Shown: piece by piece, positions 60,432-64,000 of the stretch
Layout: each line of letters opens with the position of its first letter
Numbering within the stretch: the stretch's first letter is position 1
From: JBBATK01 sp040398805
GTDB lineage: Bacteria > Bacteroidota > Ignavibacteria > Kapaibacteriales > NICIL-2
NCBI GenBank assembly: GCA_040398805.1
Contig: JBBATK010000005.1
Location: 67,855 to 131,854, forward strand
Direction: 5' to 3'
DNA: 64,000 nucleotides
Program-made: the position numbers and the translations under genes
The notes under the pieces: model-generated
Told to the model about the DNA's origin: nothing
Seen by the model: only the letters and a program-made list of their open reading frames with translations
Databases searched by the model: none

Positions 60432-63206
60432 ATGCTTTCCATATCTGAAATACGTAGCCGCGCTTCCGCTTTTTCTCAAAGGTGGAAGGACGAGGTGTCC
60501 GAAGACGCAGAGGCCAAGAGTTTTTGGGACGAATTCCTGAACGTGTTCGGTATCGACCGTAAACGCGTAGCCGCTTTCGAAAAACAGGTGGCGAAGGCAG
60601 GGGATAAATCGGGTTTCATCGATCTGTTTTGGCCGGGCGTATTGATTGTCGAACATAAATCCGCGGGGAAGGACCTCTCGCGCGCCTTCTCGCAGGCCAT
60701 CGATTATTTCCCTGGCCTCAAGGACTACGAACTGCCGCGCTATGTGATCGTCAGCGATTTCCGTCGCCTGCGCCTTCACGATCTCGTGGAGCGCACGGAT
60801 GTGGAGATCCTGCTTGCAGACCTGCCGGAGCGCATCGATCTATTCGGCTTCATCTCGGGCTATGTGCCACGCACCTTCCGTGAGGAGGATCCCGTGAACG
60901 TGCGCGCCGCCGAGCTGATGGGACGTCTGCACGATGCGATCAAGGCGACGGGATACGTCGGTCATGAGCTCGAGGTGTTCCTGACGCGACTGTTGTTCTG
61001 CCTGTTCGGCGATGACACGGGAATCTTCCGTCGCGATTCCTTCGTCACCTTCCTCGAGACGAAGACCCGCGAAGACGGTCTCGACGTGGGATCATCGCTG
61101 TCGTTCCTCTTCCAGATCCTCAACACGCCCGAAGCCAAGCGACCGTCGAACCTTGACGATGAGTTCAAGGCCTTCCCGTACGTGAACGGACAGCTCTTCG
61201 CCGAAACGCTTCCGATGCCGCACTTCGATGCCACGATGCGGGCACGCCTGTTGGAGTGTGCGAACTTCGACTGGACCTATGTGTCGCCCGCCGTGTTCGG
61301 CGCAATGTTCCAAGGTGTGATGAACAATGTGCAACGACGCAATCTCGGTGCGCACTACACGAGCGAGAAGAACATCCTTAAGGTAGTCTCGGGACTGTTC
61401 CTCGATGAGATCGACGCCGAGCTGGAAGCAGCGAAGAATTCCGAACACCGTCTGCGCGCGCTTCACGAGCGCTTGGCACGCATGCGGTTCCTGGACCCCG
61501 CGTGCGGCTGCGGCAACTTCCTCATCGTCACGTACAAGGAGCTTCGCCGCATCGAGATAGCCATCCTGCAACGGCTCGACGCACTCGGCGCACTGTCGGG
61601 CAGAGGTCAGCTCGTTGCCGACATCTCCGCGCTCTCCCGCCTCTCCGTGCGCTCCATGTTCGGTATCGAGCTCGAGGAGTTCCCCGCGCGCATTGCGGAA
61701 GTGGCCCTGTGGCTTATCGACCACATCATGAATGTGGAGCTGGCCAAAGCCTTCGGCGGATACTTCGTGCGCCTGCCGCTGACGGAAGGTCCGACCATCC
61801 TCATCGCCGACGCACTCGAAACGGACTGGCGCACCACCGTGCTCAATACCGTCCCCGATGCCGAGTGGTTCATCCTTGGCAATCCGCCGTTTGTGGGTAA
61901 GACTTGGCAATCCACTCAGCAAAAGCAGTCTCTAGCAGCAGTTGTGGGAGACGTAAAGGGTGGGGGAATACTTGACTTTGTCTGCGGATGGTGGCTCAAG
62001 GCAGCTAGGTTATTACAACAGAATCGGGTAGAAGCCGTAGGCTTCGTATCCACAAACAGCGTGTGTCAAGGTGAGCATGTGGGTGTGTTATGGCCACATT
62101 TACTCCGCGATGGAGTTCGGATTGCGTTTGCGTATACGACATTCAAATGGACATCAGAAGCAAGGGGTACTGCCGCTGTGCATGCGATTGTGGTTGGACT
62201 GGATAAGTCCCGAGGTAGAACTGTACAACTATTTGTGGCTTCTGAGGAATCAAAGACGCCAACTGTTCACACAGTCCCTGAGATTACCCCGTATCTGTTT
62301 GCTGGATCTTTCATCAAAGTTGTTAAACGTGGTGTACCGCTTCAGGCAGCGACCCCCAAAATGAGTTACGGATGTATGCCAAATGACGGTGGATACCTTT
62401 TGTTTGGCGCGGAGGATCGATTGACCATCCTTAATGAGTGTCCAAAAATGGAGCTCTTTATCAGGAAGGTACTCGGAAGTGAAAGCCTGATCAATGGTCA
62501 CGAACGCTATTGCCTCTGGCTTAAAGATGCGCCACCTGAAGTCATTCGATCCTGTCCGAAAGTCATGCAGCGAATTGAGGCTGTTCGTAAGGTTAGAACA
62601 GTAAGTACGCGACAGACAACTCGCGACCTGGCTCGATATCCATATTTGTTCGGTGAGATACGACAACCACAGAGCAGTTACCTCGGAATTCCGCGAGTAT
62701 CGAGTGAATCAAGGAGATATGTGCCTATCGGACTTATTCCTCAAGACGTGATTCCACTTGATCAACTTTATGTAGTTGATAATGCCACCTTGTATGGCCT
62801 AGGCATTATTACTAGTACGATGCACATGGCATGGATGCGAACAGTAGCTGGTCGACTAAAGTCAGACTACCAGTATAGTGCTGGACTCGTCTACAACAAC
62901 TACCCCTGGCCAGAACCCACTCAGGCACAACGCGAAAAAGTTGAAGCTCTTGCGCAGGGTGTACTCGATGCGCGGGCGAAGCATCCCACATCCACACTCG
63001 CCGATCTGTATCATCCCACCACCATGCCTCCGGACCTGCGTAAGGCCCACGAAGCTCTGGACAAGGCGGTAGACCAATGCTATCGCAAGGAACCCTTCAC
63101 TTCCGAGCGCGAACGTGTGGAATACCTCTTCGACCTCTACCGCACCCTCACCGAGGGTTTCGCTGCGGAGGTCGGGAAGAAGAGGAAGGGGAGGAAAGAG
63201 AAGTGA
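60432..63206 (+). CDS. MmeI-type (type IIL/IIG) fused restriction endonuclease-DNA methyltransferase
   Basis: The 924-aa protein is close to MmeI in length. The nuclease site is Asp64-X9-Glu74-X-Lys76 (IDLFWPGVLIVEHK), the same spacing as in MmeI. A helical linker follows, then the gamma-class methyltransferase with SAM motif LDPACGCGNFL (about 354-364) and catalytic NPPF at 484-487. The target-recognition region is about 600-830, and a conserved end has NNYPWPEPTQAQREKVEALAQGVLDAR. One polypeptide cuts unmodified DNA and modifies one strand of its site. Bases from about 61890 to 62930 are much AT-richer than both ends of the gene, suggesting a swapped segment. A GTG gene overlaps its stop. 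Confidence 0.93.
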   Translation: MLSISEIRSRASAFSQRWKDEVSEDAEAKSFWDEFLNVFGIDRKRVAAFEKQVAKAGDKSGFIDLFWPGVLIVEHKSAGKDLSRAFSQAIDYFPGLKDYELPRYVIVSDFRRLRLHDLVERTDVEILLADLPERIDLFGFISGYVPRTFREEDPVNVRAAELMGRLHDAIKATGYVGHELEVFLTRLLFCLFGDDTGIFRRDSFVTFLETKTREDGLDVGSSLSFLFQILNTPEAKRPSNLDDEFKAFPYVNGQLFAETLPMPHFDATMRARLLECANFDWTYVSPAVFGAMFQGVMNNVQRRNLGAHYTSEKNILKVVSGLFLDEIDAELEAAKNSEHRLRALHERLARMRFLDPACGCGNFLIVTYKELRRIEIAILQRLDALGALSGRGQLVADISALSRLSVRSMFGIELEEFPARIAEVALWLIDHIMNVELAKAFGGYFVRLPLTEGPTILIADALETDWRTTVLNTVPDAEWFILGNPPFVGKTWQSTQQKQSLAAVVGDVKGGGILDFVCGWWLKAARLLQQNRVEAVGFVSTNSVCQGEHVGVLWPHLLRDGVRIAFAYTTFKWTSEARGTAAVHAIVVGLDKSRGRTVQLFVASEESKTPTVHTVPEITPYLFAGSFIKVVKRGVPLQAATPKMSYGCMPNDGGYLLFGAEDRLTILNECPKMELFIRKVLGSESLINGHERYCLWLKDAPPEVIRSCPKVMQRIEAVRKVRTVSTRQTTRDLARYPYLFGEIRQPQSSYLGIPRVSSESRRYVPIGLIPQDVIPLDQLYVVDNATLYGLGIITSTMHMAWMRTVAGRLKSDYQYSAGLVYNNYPWPEPTQAQREKVEALAQGVLDARAKHPTSTLADLYHPTTMPPDLRKAHEALDKAVDQCYRKEPFTSERERVEYLFDLYRTLTEGFAAEVGKKRKGRKEK

Positions 63207-64000
63207 GCTCAGAGCCTCGTCATACTGCCAAGTCTTCAAACGATGAACTTTCGACCGACACTGGATTCGTAGCACTGCTCGACGTGCTCGGATTCAAGGA
63301 CATGGAGCCTTTGCGACAGCAAGCAGTTGCTGATTCCCTGGAACTCGTTGTTGATGAAGTGTGGCCAAAGATGGTTGGATTGAAGCACGATAGCTATTCA
63401 CGGTGGCTTAATACGCCCTGTGTAAGAATGTTCTCTGATACGATCGTTATCGCATTTCCACGGACTCCCAACGGTCGAGTAGCACAGGACCTTTTTCACT
63501 TCGTAAACGACACACTCGGACTACTCTACTGTTACCTTTTCACGGATGGCTTTTTGCTTCGAGGGTCGATAGGCTATGGCAGTATCTGGGAACGGCGCTA
63601 TGGCGTGTTTGGCTCGGCAATCATTGACGCGCAAGCCGAGTATGAAGAGACATCATGGGCTGGCATCCATTACTCGGTCAAAGCAACGTCGGTCGTGGCT
63701 AGCTGGCATCTTCGCGCCATAGAGCATGGTGTTGACGACGACCGTAAGCTGCTGAGAACAGAACACAATCTGAATCAAACACAGTTCTACGTTGCGGATG
63801 TGCCGTTTAAGCCTAGTTGCAAACTGCCGACATCCATACATCCGCAATACGCTGGGAAGCGATTTGTGGTGCCTTGGCCCAAGGACATTCGTGTTATCTA
63901 TGACATCGCCAACATCCTCGCGAACGATCAGAAGACGACGTACGCACGAATTCACGAAGTGCTTGATGCAGAGTTGCAGCGTTGCAACAGCGATCGGGTT
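63203..64000 (+). CDS. partial: class III nucleotidyl-cyclase-like protein, runs off the window
   Basis: An open frame of 266 codons begins with a GTG overlapping the methyltransferase stop (GTGA) and reaches the window end without a stop. The pattern matches a class III cyclase fold by eye: GFVALLDVLGFKDM (first metal Asp and the Gly-Phe turn), VRMFSDTIVIAFP (second metal Asp), LLRGSIGYGSI and YGVFGSAIIDAQAEYE, in the expected order. Proteins of this kind occur in defence islands; some (PycC of Pycsar) make cyclic pyrimidine nucleotides and feed a neighbouring effector. This is an inference from motif order and context. A start at the ATG at 63302 would lose the first motif. Confidence 0.6.
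   Translation, partial: MSSEPRHTAKSSNDELSTDTGFVALLDVLGFKDMEPLRQQAVADSLELVVDEVWPKMVGLKHDSYSRWLNTPCVRMFSDTIVIAFPRTPNGRVAQDLFHFVNDTLGLLYCYLFTDGFLLRGSIGYGSIWERRYGVFGSAIIDAQAEYEETSWAGIHYSVKATSVVASWHLRAIEHGVDDDRKLLRTEHNLNQTQFYVADVPFKPSCKLPTSIHPQYAGKRFVVPWPKDIRVIYDIANILANDQKTTYARIHEVLDAELQRCNSDRV

Overview
The window looks like part of a draft or metagenome-assembled chromosome from the Bacteroidota/Chlorobiota (FCB) side of the tree. Three proteins have type IX secretion (T9SS) C-terminal sorting domains, there is a TonB-dependent receptor with an N-terminal carboxypeptidase-regulatory-like domain, Shine-Dalgarno sequences are mostly weak, and promoter-like TAnnTTTG elements recur before genes. GC is about 57% in ordinary genes. 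Together these suggest an Ignavibacteria/Kapabacteria-like lineage; the phylum is inferred, not proven. No rRNA, tRNA, IS element or CRISPR array was seen. One 100-N gap (49532-49631) is flanked by identical 55-base copies and looks like an unmerged contig overlap.

Layout. 1-7.5 kb: an unknown small-protein/coiled-coil pair, an oligopeptide-type binding protein, a membrane FeS electron-transfer protein, a di-haem peroxidase lipoprotein and a sugar aminotransferase. 7.6-20.5 kb: housekeeping genes (Lon-like protease, rpe, mazG, crcB, a lone transhydrogenase membrane subunit, kup, murI, rfaE1, thyA) with two T9SS-exported proteins, one a haem c/copper monooxygenase-like enzyme. 20.8-27.9 kb: a stress/energy group: a CRP-like regulator with a degenerate receiver domain, a small eRF1-like protein, Hsp20, PEP synthase, an SDR and an aromatic- and proline-rich exported protein.

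27.9-41.4 kb is the most coherent part. pfkA, ppk and ppx are followed by a TonB receptor, a 1379-residue internally duplicated T9SS protein and a fused acyltransferase resembling OlsF, which makes phosphate-free ornithine lipids. The TonB receptor and the acyltransferase are each preceded by an array of TAACA-type direct repeats spaced 11 bases apart, the layout of PhoB/PhoP boxes. I read this as a phosphate-limitation regulon coupling polyphosphate turnover, an outer-membrane uptake system and membrane-lipid replacement.

41.8-57 kb: B12-dependent ribonucleotide reductase, a Cys-rich secreted peptide, then a GldM-like single-span periplasmic protein with two outer-membrane-type proteins and a VWA-OmpA protein, a possible lineage-specific envelope machine. 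These are followed by an SDR and a patatin-Omp85 protein. 57-60.3 kb: SixA, a second Hsp20 with paired operator-like sites, and DnaK. 60.4-64 kb: the edge of an accessory/defence island, with an MmeI-type fused restriction-modification enzyme whose central third is compositionally foreign, translationally coupled to a truncated class III nucleotidyl-cyclase-like gene that runs off the window.
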